A DNA stretch of 64,000 nt from Ecdyonurus torrentis (Eukaryota; Arthropoda; Insecta; Ephemeroptera; Heptageniidae), in assembly GCA_949318235.1 (NCBI GenBank), contig OX439129.1, forward strand, positions 27,290,125 to 27,354,124. Reading direction: 5' to 3'. The translations under genes and the position numbers were made by a program. Below, in pieces: positions 1 to 23,390 of this stretch (position 1 is the stretch's first letter; each line of letters opens with the position of its first letter). The notes beneath the pieces were generated by a model. The model made no database searches, was not told the origin of the DNA, and saw only the letters and a program-made list of their open reading frames with translations.

Positions 1-401
1 TTATGAAATTTTGATCCATACTAGTTTTGAGCATTTCGCAAAAAGCAAAACCCGGTGTAAACATTTATGTCTAGTTTTGGTCTTTGAATTTTGACCAGAA
101 CTAGTTGTGGTCAAAATAGAAAAATCAAAAGCCGAAAAATGAACATTTCTCACCCCAGAATTTTATGCAATGATAAAAGACTATAAATATATTATAAATG
201 CATGATGTTTTGGTATTATAATTTAGGCGTTAAAACAATGTATTATTTACAACAAACAATTATTTTACTTGAAATGCAAAATATATGGTCTGGAATTAAT
301 TTGATTAGAATGCGCTGACCATAATCTCTAAATCTTATGGCTATAGATACGGAATATAAATTGAGACAATACGAAAAATAATCTTACTGTTTGACCTAGC
401 A

Positions 402-466
402 ATGAACCACTTTTGCAATGAGCGTACTTTTTGAAATAATTTGAAATTTTCTTTATGCATTTCTTA

Positions 467-505
<39 letters not shown>

Positions 506-546
506 TTTCCCTTGTTGCAAATATTTTATTGCAAGTGGGCCATTCA
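402..546. mobile_element. MITE, family with TIR CCACTTGCAAT, copy 1
   Basis: Inverted ends TGAACCACTTTTGCAATGA and TATTGCAAGTGGGCCATT bracket a poly-A interrupted core. A second copy in opposite orientation lies at 5817-5945 and shares the TTTATGCATTTCTTA core. It is nested in the foldback element at the left edge. Confidence 0.6.
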
Positions 547-936
547 GTAATAGTATATTATTATTGTTTTGAGAGGCTACTTACGATTAAATGTAAATTA
601 AGAGCTATGTATAAAACCACTAACCATGTTCACTTATAATTTGCGCACCAACAATATACGTGTGTTGTGAACTTTTTAAATTCAAACACTTTCTTATCCT
701 GTTTTTAACGAATATTATGATATTATAAACCATGTTTTCAGCACAGAGACAAACAGTCAACTGAATATACGTACAAAAGAAATATTTTAAAATAAATCGT
801 TATCACTGGATAAAGTAAGGTGGACTTGAACTTTGAACCAATATAAGGGACATTAGTCATAAGTCATTATATATCACTCTTATTTTTATTGTAAATTAAA
901 ATGAATATTTTTACTTTTTTTTATTTAACGTGTCGT

Positions 937-940
<4 letters not shown>

Positions 941-976
<36 letters not shown>
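941..976 (+). repeat. (TC)n microsatellite
   Basis: An uninterrupted TC dinucleotide run of about 36 bp within the spacer of the leftmost foldback element. Confidence 0.95.
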
Positions 977-980
<4 letters not shown>

Positions 981-1286
981 TTATATATCAATAATTGAGT
1001 TCAGAAATGTTCATATTTCGGCTTTTGATTTTTCTATTTTGACCACAACTAGTTCTGGTCAAAATTCAAAGACCAAAACTAGACATAAATGTTTACACCG
1101 GGTTTTGCTTTTTGCGAAATGCTCAAAACTAGTATGGATCAAAATTTCGTGACCAAAAGCCGAAATAAACTGGCATTCCGGGTTTTGGCAAAAAGCGACG
1201 AACCAAAAGCCGAAATGAGCAAAAATACCTAGTTTGGGTCAATTTCAGGTTTTGATGCTAACATATATATATATATATATATATAT

Positions 1287-1444
1287 CGAGGGTGCTCCGC
1301 TATAATGTCCTAAGTCCACTTGACCTTGAAAAATAAAAAATCGTCGGATCAACCCCAAATTTTGGATTTATCCATTTCAGGTCATTTGCAGCAAAAAATA
1401 TTTTTCAAGGTCAAATGGACTTAGGACATTATAGCGGAGCACCC

Positions 1445-1448
<4 letters not shown>
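1287..1448. mobile_element. Palindromic MITE inserted in a TA array
   Basis: Two 49-bp arms, starting TCGAGGGTGCTCCGCTATAA and its complement at 1400-1448, differ at only one or two positions. Both outer ends abut TA dinucleotide runs (1263-1286 and 1449-1496), so it inserted into a microsatellite or created TA target duplications. A diverged relative lies at 1537-1875. Confidence 0.85.
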
Positions 1449-1500
<52 letters not shown>

Positions 1501-1536
1501 CACACACACACACACACAATATATAGGATATTACAT

Positions 1537-1875
1537 AAGCTCTCCTGTATAAAATAATGTTTGAAATCCACTTGATCTTCATTTCTTTCTTTCTTTTTCT
1601 TTTTTTCTTTTTTTTTTCTTTTTTTTTTTTTTTCCTTTTTTTTTTCCCCCTGATCTGAAACGAACCAACCCTAAAATTCGGTGTTGATCAGACAATTTGT
1701 TTTTCAAGGTCAGATGACTTCTGACATTATGGGCTGTTCACAATGAAGCGTAAATTTGCCTAACTCTTATGTGAAGATACAACAATCAATGTTATTTGAC
1801 TTCTTACGTGAAAGTTACGTGAATTTGCGAGTCATTGTTAACAGCCTATTATAGCTGAGCACCTTCGCTACGCAT
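1537..1875. mobile_element. Diverged second copy of the GGTGCTCCGCTATAA MITE, itself interrupted
   Basis: Left part AGCTCTCCTGTATAAAATAA with CCACTTGATCTT, and right part TTTTTCAAGGTCAGATGACT with TATAGCTGAGCACCTTCG, match the arms of the element at 1287-1448 with many changes. Its right arm is split by another insertion at 1731-1850. Confidence 0.6.
1731..1850. mobile_element. Small MITE with GGGCTGTTCACAATGA ends nested in another MITE
   Basis: Ends GGGCTGTTCACAATGA and TCATTGTTAACAGCCT are inverted. Host sequence reads GACATTAT before and ATTATAGC after it, while the uninterrupted relative at 1287-1448 reads GACATTATAGC. A short duplication (ATTAT or TAT) therefore marks the insertion. 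Confidence 0.65.
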
Positions 1876-2001
1876 AATTACAATAACACAATAAATAGTA
1901 AAATCATCATATTATGCAAAGTAGCCCTTATTAAAAGCTCAACATTTAATAATAATATTGTGCTATTCATTACATATATTTTTAAAAGAGAAAAAGTGTG
2001 T

Positions 2002-2021
2002 GGGGGGGGGGGGGGGGGGGG
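2002..2021 (+). repeat. (G)20 homopolymer
   Basis: Twenty consecutive G bases in AT-rich DNA. Similar runs occur at 15521-15539, 43242-43256 and 57043-57056, and as C at 62512-62526. Confidence 0.95.
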
Positions 2022-2029
2022 AGCTTTTT

Positions 2030-2313
2030 AACATTAGATAATGAGATGAAGTTTTCATACACTTGCATATGATGCCCTAAAGCCCTCCCTCCCGTAGGTC
2101 CCCAATAGCCCTGCAAACTCATATTTATTCATTGAGATATGCAAACAGCTACAATATTTTCTATAGCAAAGCCGTATCTATGACATAAAACATATGGGGC
2201 GGGTTGCACATCTCACAGGATTATAACAAGTTTGTGGGGCTACGGAAGGCCTTTAGGGCATCATATAACATATTATGCGAGTTTATGAGGACTTCATCTC
2301 ATTATCCAACATT
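2030..2313. mobile_element. MITE downstream of the Aurora kinase gene
   Basis: Arms AGATAATGAGATGAAG and CTTCATCTCATTATCC, plus inner arms GATGCCCTAAAGCC and GGCCTTTAGGGCATC, form an inverted repeat over about 285 bp. It lies directly 3' of the kinase stop codon. Confidence 0.75.
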
Positions 2314-2503
2314 GAAGAAGCCATGCTATAACCTCCAAACTTTTCCGTTGGAGTAACTGTTTAAATTATATGTTTAGGGGAATTAAATAATTGATTCATG
2401 CTTTCAATGTTTAAAATGTTTAGTAATAAAATGTTGATATTGCTCCAAGCTATCATACAGATACATACGACAGTGAAAATAAAAAAGCCTTACATGAATT
2501 TGT

Positions 2504-10718
<8,215 letters not shown>

Positions 10719-10744
10719 TTTTACCTACAGTAGTAGTAAAACTG

Positions 10745-11539
10745 AATGTTACTAGCTCGATTTCTTGTAAACGATTTTAGTTGTGCAAGGTTGATCCTAC
10801 TGCAATCACAGAGGTCAAGGTGCTGGAAGCAAAAGTACGCTGGTTATTGGTTATTGTACTGGTAATTTTGTATGTATTTGATGGGAAATTTGTACCCAAT
10901 ATTCAAAAATATCATATTATGCAGTTATGAATACTAGCATTATTGTTAAATACAGTATTATACTATTGGAGTCATCTATATATTGAATTCAGTCCCTTAA
11001 AAAAAATATTGTATTCTTTGTCATCTTGGTGTAAACATAACTGATATCATGAAACATAGTGCAATGGTGCATTAGTACCTTACTTACTAGATTATTAAAG
11101 GTTAGTTGCTTTAACTACCCCAAAAGAGAGAAAAATGGGTGGTACATCCCCCAAACTAACATAAGAAGATTAATATTGCTTCTGGGGTAAATTATTCTCT
11201 CAATATGGTGATGGCTGATGACATTACTTTTTGTTACGTTCAATCCCTATAAACATCTTAAATTTAATCACAAAATTAAATTATTCGGAATATTTTAGTG
11301 TCCGGCTAAACAGGTTTTGTTTCCAGGGCATTTAACCCACCATCAAGGGCAAAAAAAAAAACTGTACCGTATAATTTTCTATCTTCAAATAACCTTAGAG
11401 CAGAGGAGGGTAAGTTTCATCCTTATATTTGTGCATCAATGTAGAATAAAATCCCTGCCCCATAGTTGTTTGCATATGTATGTATTTAACGTTAGTGCAA
11501 AGGCCTCAGATGGTCCCCTGCTTTTGCCAGCGATATGAA

Positions 11540-11581
<42 letters not shown>

Positions 11582-11760
11582 TTTACTAGAACATATTACT
11601 TGTTTTCAAAACTAAATAGTGCACTGAACTTGATTTGCTTTAGTGCCAATTTTGATATATGCATATATTTTGTATATAGGAGTGTACAGTGTACCTACAT
11701 ACATATACATACCTACCTACTATGTATGTAACGGTACCTACTGCATGTATGTATGGTAGA
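10745..11760. other. Region upstream of the Aurora coding start, no gene seen
   Basis: AT-rich DNA with a poly-T run (11546-11577) and short TAC-type repeats near 11700. I see no conserved coding frame. The kinase promoter or a 5'UTR exon may lie here or further right. Confidence 0.5.
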
Positions 11761-11761
11761 C

Positions 11762-13057
11762 ATGCCACTTTTCGGCCAAGTAAGGATCTTGATTGATACT
11801 ATCACCTATCACCATATTTACAACCAAATTATACATTTCTGTTCATATTATCCATTCAGCTGGTTAAAGTAATACCTTACTAACATAATCATATAAAAAA
11901 ATCCTTGGTTTTAACATTCAATTAATTACGAGGACAGCTGCAAGTTCGATTTTGTAAATGCATAGTTTTCGGCCACTGAAATTTGACTTTTCGGCCACCT
12001 TATGTTAGGAACACACATTTGTAAGCTGTTTTCTAGCATGTTTGCGCACGATTAATTTTTTGTTTGTTTGTCAAATCATTAAAATGAATTCATTTATTGT
12101 ATATGTTAGGAAAAAATTAGCATGTTGCAATTATTTTGCTCGCTATAGCGCTTTAAATTTGCTAAACATAAACCTAACGGCCACGCGTGGCTACTTTTGA
12201 AATTTTTTATTGCTGGAGCTGTTTATTTAGGGGCATGTTTGATAGCCTGATGTCATTCTCAATACAGCATTATATATGAAATAAAAATAATAAATTTGTT
12301 CCAACAAATCTGAGTTGCAAAATCATGACTTTGGGGGATTTAATATTTGAATTCTACATTGTATGAGGAACATTTCTGTACATTAAAAAAATAACGTATT
12401 TTTTTCCCCCTTTGACGAAAAAAAAAAGTTGCAATTTTCCCTTAATAACGAGTGATTGGGTGGGGATATTTGGACCGTCTTTGGCAATGACTTATGGTCC
12501 TCAGAACTGTTTTCTTATTTTTTTATTAAAACTTGTTCCCAGAGAAAATTCAGGTGATCAAACCTGATTTCAAATCTACAGTTTTGCCAGGAAAAAATAT
12601 TGAACTCAGCAAATTAGGTGGCCGAAAAGTGACACCGGTACGAAACATCATGTCTACTTTTCGGCCACTTTTATATTCAGTCTTTAAAAAATTGGCTAAC
12701 TTGAGATTTATGGTGGTTAATACTTAGCTGAGATACTATAGATTCAGTGGGTTTGAGATGGCTGTCAAGAATTTGTAACTAGACCCTTATTTTCCTGAAG
12801 TACTGATAGTGATATGATGTTTTTGCATAACATTAGAAGCGTAAATTTGTGCAATTTTTAAGTTCTCGACGAGTTAATTATTTAATTTAAAAAATATTTT
12901 ATGAGGCTAAGCATTTCAATTTCTACCACAGTATTGGCTAGGGTTTCTGGAGTTAATTATACACAAAAATTGTCACTGGTCCATTTAGATTTGTTGTTAT
13001 ACATAGGTTTTCAAAGTTCAAAGTGGCCGAAAAGTGGAAGTGGCCGAAAAGTGGCAT
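11762..13057. mobile_element. Candidate DNA transposon with ATGCCACTTTTCGGCCA inverted ends and repeated inner motif
   Basis: A 17-bp sequence at 11762-11778 recurs as its exact reverse complement at 13041-13057. The shorter motif TTTTCGGCCA(C) occurs at least seven times in both orientations between them (near 11968, 11989, 12620, 12655 and 13021). No transposase frame is visible and no target duplication is clear. Non-autonomous elements often carry such subterminal transposase-binding repeats. Confidence 0.6.
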
Positions 13058-13221
13058 ATTTGTTTGTTTGTTTGTTTCTTGATTAGCAACCAAATGCTAT
13101 TTTTTAATGTCCTTAGATTTTGAAGAATTTTTCATTCTTCTGTTTCTGGTTTTCTTATCTTCACTTTACTCTGGCTTTCTTATATCTTTCCTTCACTTCT
13201 TTCTTGATTGGTATCTTGAAC

Positions 13222-13758
13222 TTAAACTTGACTTTTTCTTAACTTTCTCAACATTTCTCTTTTAAATGAATTAATAGGAAGTTCTTCCATATTCTTAGCC
13301 ATTTTGTTATACAGTTTTAGACCATTTACAAAAATTGATTTCTGACCTGTGTTATTCATTTGGTTGAACATATGGAAGTTCTTAGCCTGTCTTGTGTTAT
13401 GTTTATGTATCTCTTCATTTTTCTGATAAAACTTTGAAAAAATATCATTGTTATTGCTAGTGATATTATGGATAAAACACAATACTTTAAAATTCACTCT
13501 GTTCTTTATACTCAACCATTCTAATTTGTTTAACATATCTTGCTTGTGAGTATACCAATTACACTTTAAAATAATCCTCATAGCTTTATTTTGTAACCTC
13601 TCCAATACACTCATATCTTTCTCATTTGCATTTAAAAAAATTGAAGAACAATATTCATAGTGAGGAGCAATGATAGTATTGAAGATTGTTTTCTTGGTCC
13701 ATTTTGCTAGGAATTTGCTTATTCTTGCTAGATAACCAGTTTTCTTAGCTATTGGACT
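13222..13758 (-). pseudogene. LINE (non-LTR retrotransposon) reverse transcriptase, C-terminal fragment
   Basis: An open minus-strand frame reads KKTGYLARISKFL, FNTIIAPHYEYCSSIFL, LERLQNKAMRIILKCNW, LEWLSIKNRVNFKVLCFIHN, NTRQAKNFH and GLKLYNKM, ending in TAA. This is the conserved thumb/tail region of CR1/Jockey/L2-type LINE reverse transcriptases. The 5' part is absent, as expected for 5'-truncated insertions. Confidence 0.8.
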
Positions 13759-14068
13759 TTAAACAATACATACACACAATATGTGCTTGCATAGACTATT
13801 TCGTGATTCGTAACTATTTCGTAACGGCCCATTCATGGCATGTGTTAGAATATATAACAATTTACCCTCTGAACTCAAATCTATTAACTGTATTAAATTA
13901 TTCAATTATAAACTGAAAAGCTACCTCATGAATAAATGTTTTTACAGCCTTGATGAGTTCTATGATAATGACACAACTTAATTTATATACATTTTATGTT
14001 GTATTTCTATTATACGGATGTTTATGTATTGTGTATATATAATATGTACTGTACCATGTATTATTAAC

Positions 14069-14178
14069 AATGCTGTTCGTAAACCCTGTTCTCTTGCACC
14101 AAAAAATGCGCAATTCATTTGAATAACCATAGGCGATCATCATTTTTGGTGCAGAGAACAGGGTTTACGAACAGCATT
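14069..14178. mobile_element. Palindromic MITE, AATGCTGTTCGTAAACCCTG family, copy 1
   Basis: Arms of about 39 bp starting AATGCTGTTCGTAAACCCTG and ending in its complement surround a 33-bp spacer. It lies in the LINE 3'UTR. A second copy is at 25374-25490. Confidence 0.85.
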
Positions 14179-14185
14179 ATTATTA

Positions 14186-14690
14186 ATTTCTCTTTTTGTT
14201 TACTTTTACATCGACTAATGGGGGAGCAGGCATCTCGGGACTGGCTTTAGGCTGCTTCGGTCACACCCGTCTCCGTTTCGACAACCTACGTATGCGTAGT
14301 AGTTGAATGCGGAGGCGGGTGTGGACGATATCACTTGGAGTCGGCCTGGAGATGACTTGTCCCTTTATTGGTTAATTAGTATACAACATAGTAAGTAAGT
14401 TGACAATTCCATGTCATGTATTATTATTTTTCTATCTTTTTGTTTTCTTTTATATTGACTTATGGGGGAGCAGGCGTCTCGGGGCTAGCTTTAGGCTGCT
14501 TCGGTCACACCCGCCTCCGTTTCGACAACCTAAGTATGCGTAGTAGTCGAATGCGGAGGCTGGTGTGGACCAGGGGGGGTGTGGACGATATTGCTTGGAT
14601 CCGACCTCGAGCGGACCTCGAGATGACTTGCCCCCTTTATAGGTCAATTAGTATGTATGTAACATAGTAAGTAAGTTGACAATTCCATGT
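14186..14690 (+). repeat. Tandem duplication of a 230-270 bp GC-rich unit
   Basis: Units 14186-14414 and 14421-14690 share GGGGGAGCAGGC, GGCTGCTTCGGTCACACCCG and GTAAGTTGACAATTCCATGT in the same order. The second carries about 40 extra bases, including a repeated GGTGTGGAC block. Both lie in the LINE 3'UTR. Confidence 0.8.
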
Positions 14691-15041
14691 AAAACCTTAT
14701 ACAAATGTAATTTATTATGTTTGATTGTAGGAGAGTGGAAATAAAGAATTTTTGAATTTTTTTTTTTTTGTAATATGTAACATATCATGCTTTCTTTATG
14801 GGGGAGGGGGAAAATACAAAACAAGGTTCTTAATACTTACTGCAGTTAATATTTATGGATGAAGAGACTGCAAAATTACAAAAATCCAACGTCAACGATC
14901 CTGCAACCCTTTGTCCAAAGAGATCTTGATGCTGCCAAACAAGCAGCAAACAACCTGCAAAGCCTGCAAACAACGAACCTAAGAATCTTAGAATCAGCCT
15001 ACGAACAACGAACCACAACCACAACGAACTTTTTGTTTTGG

Positions 15042-15276
15042 CCAACGAAGCTAAAGGTAACGTAAGGCATCGACTGCGCATTTCGTGCGTCTGCTGCAAG
15101 ATTTAAATCTTTATTTCCGGTATTTTTCACGTTTTGATGGCGGGAAAATATTATCGTGTGTAATTTTTTTTGAAAAAATGAAATTTTACCGGAAATAGAT
15201 CTCGTCGATCGGGCAAATTCGGAAAAGACGAACGAAATTCGCAGTCGATGCCTTACGTTACCTTTAGCTTCGTTGG
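15042..15276. mobile_element. MITE with 45-bp CCAACGAAGCTAAAGGTAAC arms
   Basis: The arm at 15042-15086 is the near-exact reverse complement of 15231-15276. The spacer is 145 bp. The sequence to its left (14859-15020) has an open plus-strand frame, but no similarity I recognise. Confidence 0.8.
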
Positions 15277-15493
15277 TTTTGGCCAGCTGTAAAATGAAAA
15301 AGCGCGCTAAAATATATTTCTGGTCGGTAACATTCGGGTAACATTCGGCAATGCCTTCGACTAGTTCCGTAATATTCCGGCACTATTCGCAAACTTCAGA
15401 AACAAGTGGGAAAGTGAAAAAAAAATTTGAAATTTTTTTGAGGCAATAATAATATTTTTTTTTTATATATTTATTATAATATTGCATGTCCCC

Positions 15494-15840
15494 AGGGGCG
15501 TATCCAGGATTTGACCACGGGGGGGGGGGGGGGGGGGGGTCCACCAGAAATTGAGAAGCATCCGCACCCATGTAAGGGGGGTGCGGGGGATACCCCCGCA
15601 AGAAAATTTCGTTTTTTGATGTCAAAATACGCTATTTTAATGCGTTTTAAAAGCATTCTTGTCGTATCAAATTCAATTGTTCCATTAATTTTTTTAGCCA
15701 GTTTTGAAACCAAAATAATACGATTTGGTTTTATGTAGAAGACTTTGCAAGAGTTATTAGTTTTGATGAGAATATAAACAAACTCAGACCCCAACTCCCC
15801 AACACAAGTGCTAGCAGAGAACTTTGTGATACTGTTTTTG
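15494..15840 (+). mobile_element. One-ended hAT-type MITE with CAGGGGCGTATCCAGG start and (G)n run
   Basis: CAGGGGCGTATCCAGGATTT followed by 19 G and a GGGGGGTGCGGGGGATACCC block is a terminal arrangement known from hAT MITEs of many marine invertebrates. I do not find the matching opposite end nearby, so the right border is a guess. Confidence 0.4.
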
Positions 15841-16761
15841 TTCTTTTCGAGGAAAAAAAGCAGATATCACGATCGAGTTAAAAAATTTCTCTAGCTTACT
15901 TGCTTATTATAGCTATAGCTTCTAGCTTATTTTGCTCGCAGTTTGTTTGTTTGTTTGTTTGTTTGTTTGTTTTTGTTTTTGTTTTTTTTTTTTTTTTCCC
16001 CTTCATTTTTAATATTGTTTTATTTAAGGAAAAAATACCTTAGCTTTCAAGGCTCAGAAGCTCTATAGAGTATACAGTAAAAATTTCAGTTTTGAGAAAA
16101 ATCGGGAAAAATTCACATGAGTTATAGCTGCTTATTCATTCCTTTATAAGAAAGGATGTTAAATGAAATGCAGTGAGACAGGAGTCATATCTGCTAACAA
16201 AATTTGTATTAAAAGTAGCATTTTACAATAATAACATTTGATTTGATATCGTACGTGTATTTAATTTACGTATACCACCCGTTGTTTAAAAAAACTTCTT
16301 GAACTATATATATGAAATAGAGATCGATGGTTTTTATTTTTGTTTGTAGATGATATTAAAAAATAAAATATTTTAGAAATATGAGCGCATTTCATGATTT
16401 CTTCAAATCATGGTGCATATAAATCATTTATATAATTATAATTTATAATAAAAATATCCTTGTATTATTTCATATTCATACAGAGCTATACATTTCTCAA
16501 TGTGCTTTAATTGCGTATGTAATCACACGTCATTAAAAACCATTAAATTTTTGTGTGTGAAAGTTTATATCGTATGATGCATTTTAAATAATATTTCAAG
16601 AAAATATATATATATTGAAAAAATGTAGATATAAGAAAAGAGAACGATGGGTATATGACTCATATCATAATCATATTATATTATACATTGCTTGTATCTG
16701 TAATAAATAATAAATAATCCGTTCAAATAATGTATAAACTTGTAAATTTTATAATACATGT

Positions 16762-16831
<70 letters not shown>

Positions 16832-17820
16832 ATGGTCTTATATTGAATCAATATATATACTGGATAATTTTATATCTAAATCTATAAAAATCCTATTTTT
16901 TATTTTATAATTTCCTTGTAACCGGCCACTATAGCAAAAATGACAGTCGATAGCAAAATAGAACTTAAACGGTTATTTATACAAAAGAAATGAGAACTTT
17001 TTTTTTCTAACTTGTAGTATTGTTCTAAAATATTTTATGTATTGTTTTTCAATGTGAATAATGATAATAAAAATATGTGGTTATAAACACGACAGGGCAA
17101 TAGGTTGACGGGACGTTATATTCTATAAACAAATTGAAAAACTGTGAAAGGAAGCTATTTGGGCTATAATATATAATAATCGTCTTCACAACAAGAAAAA
17201 CATCCTTGATTTTTACAAGGGAAAGAGTTATGATAGAGTTTTACCGTAAGACATTTCTATCATTATAAAATAGATGAGGGTCCGATTTATTATACATTTC
17301 TTGAATATAAAATAATTAACTTCTTAACTGAATATTTCTCGCATTTAACAATCCATTTTAATCTATATACACCCGATTTTTTTTCCTGCGTCTTTTTCTT
17401 CTTGCTTTCTTTGTCCCTTTCTCAGCATTTCTCTTTGAGTATATTATTAATTTTTAGATAAAATTGGAAGACATATTATACCAAAGCCCAAAACATAATT
17501 AGTGATTGATTACTTTGGTATTAGGTCACAGAGTTTGGAGAAAAACTATATAGTGGCGTGCAACGACAGAAAAAAAAATGATATTAAAATTTCTGTTGCA
17601 ATAATTATTATATGGTGAAGAAGGGTGGAAGTTTACAATTAACCATATGCATACCATATATTTAAAGAAAGTTAAAATCAATAAGAAACAAGTTTAAAAT
17701 TGAATAATTTAAGTTAAAGAAAATTAATATCTATATAGCAATAGCACATATAATTATTCATAATTGCATATTATGGAAGGTTTTTAATGATGCTTGTGAC
17801 TTGTGACGCAAAGCAGAGAC
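15840..17820. other. AT-rich DNA without recognised genes
   Basis: It contains a TTTG/GTTT tract (15945-15990), a TA array (16760-16828) and no conserved frame on either strand. Confidence 0.6.
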
Positions 17821-18035
17821 ACCGCACCGGAGCCGCCTTTAATTTTTGCGGTTCTTTCTGAACATTTTTTTTTTTTTTTTTTTAAGAACCGAATTTTGAA
17901 AATCAGTTTTTGGGTGCGGTTCTCATAGGATCGGTTCCTAAAAACCGGTTCTTGGTAGTTCTAAAAAAAAAGAAAAAAAAAAAAAAAAACGGTTCCAGTT
18001 CCAATTTGTACCTTTGGCCGTCGTGCACCTATGTC

Positions 18036-18332
18036 TAGGCTGACCAGACGTCCCGATTTTCCCGGGACAATCCCGATTTTGACACCTTGTACCGGCTAAA
18101 AATTGAAATGTCCCGATTTCTAATGAAGCGAAAAAAATACAATGCAAGAGAAAAAATCAAAGTATTTTTAAAAAATCTATAAAACACGTACATAATATTT
18201 ATTTTAATATGAAAATCTCGTGATTTATCAAGAACTATATCAATTAATAGCAGAAGTTAAAATATTTGGCAAGATAAATTAAAATTAAAGTGCCATTCTG
18301 AAATCCTTTTTCTTCACTTTAAGGAAATTTGC

Positions 18333-18366
<34 letters not shown>

Positions 18367-18792
18367 CTTTCTTTCTTTTCTTCTTTGCTAAATCTCATTT
18401 GCTGGGTAGATAGTTAAAATATTAGTCACAAAAAAAAAAACAATACTATTATTTATTAAATTTACAATTTTTGATGCACATTTTAATTACTGTTCACAAA
18501 AAAAAAAAAAAAAAAAAAAAAAAATCGCCTTTGAAGCAAAAAAGTTAAAAATATTTAAAATTTATGGTTAAAAAAAAAAGGTGAATGTAGCTCTATAATT
18601 TTTATTTTTAGATTTTTTTTTTCAATAATGGCCATTTGAAAAAAGGATTAAATACACTTAAAAATTGGGGACCACGCCCCCTTTTATGAAAATTTTTCGC
18701 CTCCGGCGGGGCCCCCTCCCCCACGTCCCAAGTTGCCTCTCTCCTAGGGTCAAAGTGTCCCGATTTTGTCTCTCAATAATATGGTCAGCCTA
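18036..18792. mobile_element. hAT MITE with 8-bp target duplication
   Basis: Inverted ends TAGGCTGACCA and TGGTCAGCCTA are flanked on both sides by CCTATGTC (18028-18035 and 18793-18800). Subterminal GTCCCGATTTT repeats occur at both ends, with poly-T and poly-A tracts inside and no transposase frame. Confidence 0.9.
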
Positions 18793-18980
18793 CCTATGTC
18801 ACTCAAAATATTCACTACCCTAATTCTAAACCCTTATCCGCATCGTGATATTTACCCACCTCCCGCACTCCTCCGCAACATTTTTTTTCCCTGTCGTGCA
18901 TAATTATTTATTACTCAAAATTTTCTCTACGCTAATTCTGAACGAGATGAATGCAACGCACATATCTCCGCACAACTTCG

Positions 18981-19011
<31 letters not shown>

Positions 19012-19354
19012 ATTATTTTATTATTTTTATTTCTGTCGTGCATATTACTTAAAAAATAAAATGTAATAGAATAGAATATGTTTAGTCTGCCCTTCATCGC
19101 AATTTTCACCAAATAGTAACAGTTCTTGGAACTTGGAACTCTTGGAAGTGGTCCTTGGTAGGTCCAAAAACTGGAACCGATTCCTGACAAAAATTCGTAA
19201 AGCATTTTAACTACTTTTTAGTAGCTTTTTATTTCAACCATATGCAAAAACTTACTTGAAATAAAATCCATAAAAAATGTTCAGCCAAGATATGATTCCA
19301 CTCCACATCAATAAAATATCCCGCCACTCTCTGAAATAGATTACGTGCATGCCT

Positions 19355-19816
19355 AATGAGGAAGGTGAATTTTTTTAACCCCCACTTTTTATGACATTTT
19401 TGAAAAGAGCGTTAAAAAATTTTGAGGCGCTATTTTTTCTTAAAACGATTGGAGCATATGGGAAGTATTTTTAATTAATTTTTGAAAATCGTCCTAAAAA
19501 GACTCTGACGTCATCAATCGGGCATTTATTTATTCGGAAAGTATTGACCGTAGAAGGTTCAGTAGCCAGTTTTTTGAAATCCTGAGGACAAGCTGATTTC
19601 ATTAAACTGGTTACTGAACCTCGAACGATTAGTATTTGCCGAGAAAAAAGTGGAATGATGACGTCAGAGTCTTTTTAGGTCGATTTTCAAAAATTAATTA
19701 AAAATACTTCGCATGCTCCAATCGTCCTAAGAAAAAATAGTGCCTCAAAATTTTTTAAAGCTCTTTCCAAAAATATCATAAACTCAACAAAAAAATGTCA
19801 ATTCACCTTCCTCATT
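19355..19816. mobile_element. 462-bp near-palindromic MITE with about 200-bp arms
   Basis: Ends AATGAGGAAGGTGAATT and AATTCACCTTCCTCATT continue inward as matching arms through TTTTTAATTAATTTTTGAAA and ACTCTGACGTCAT to a short centre near 19590. Each arm carries a TGACGTCA site. Confidence 0.85.
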
Positions 19817-19819
19817 GCA

Positions 19820-23390
<3,571 letters not shown>

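Larger units (their letters stand above)
1..1152. repeat. Foldback element with about 150-bp inverted arms, cut by the window edge
   Basis: Bases 1-150 reappear almost exactly as the reverse complement at 1004-1152. The arms share blocks such as GACCAGAACTAGTT and AAAAGCCGAAA. The spacer holds poly-A (469-500) and a TC array (941-976). The right arm continues to about 1250 with more AAAAGCCGAAAT copies, so the left end probably extends outside the window. No coding capacity is seen. Confidence 0.8.
13814..14765 (+). mobile_element. Second LINE 3' end: reverse transcriptase tail and 3'UTR
   Basis: The frame 13814-13981 reads VRIYNNLPSELKSINCIKLF and LKSYLMNKCFYSLDEFYDND then TAA, a typical LINE C-terminus. 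The 3'UTR carries a MITE and a tandem repeat and ends GAAATAAAGAATTTTTGAA plus a T-rich tail. Its orientation is opposite to the neighbouring LINE fragment, so the two are separate insertions. Confidence 0.7.

Noticed and set aside
14830..15099. Minus-strand 89-codon frame (LAKTKSSLWLWFVVRRLIL)
   Set aside because: It overlaps the MITE arm at 15042 and repeated CAACGAAC words. It has no recognisable domain.
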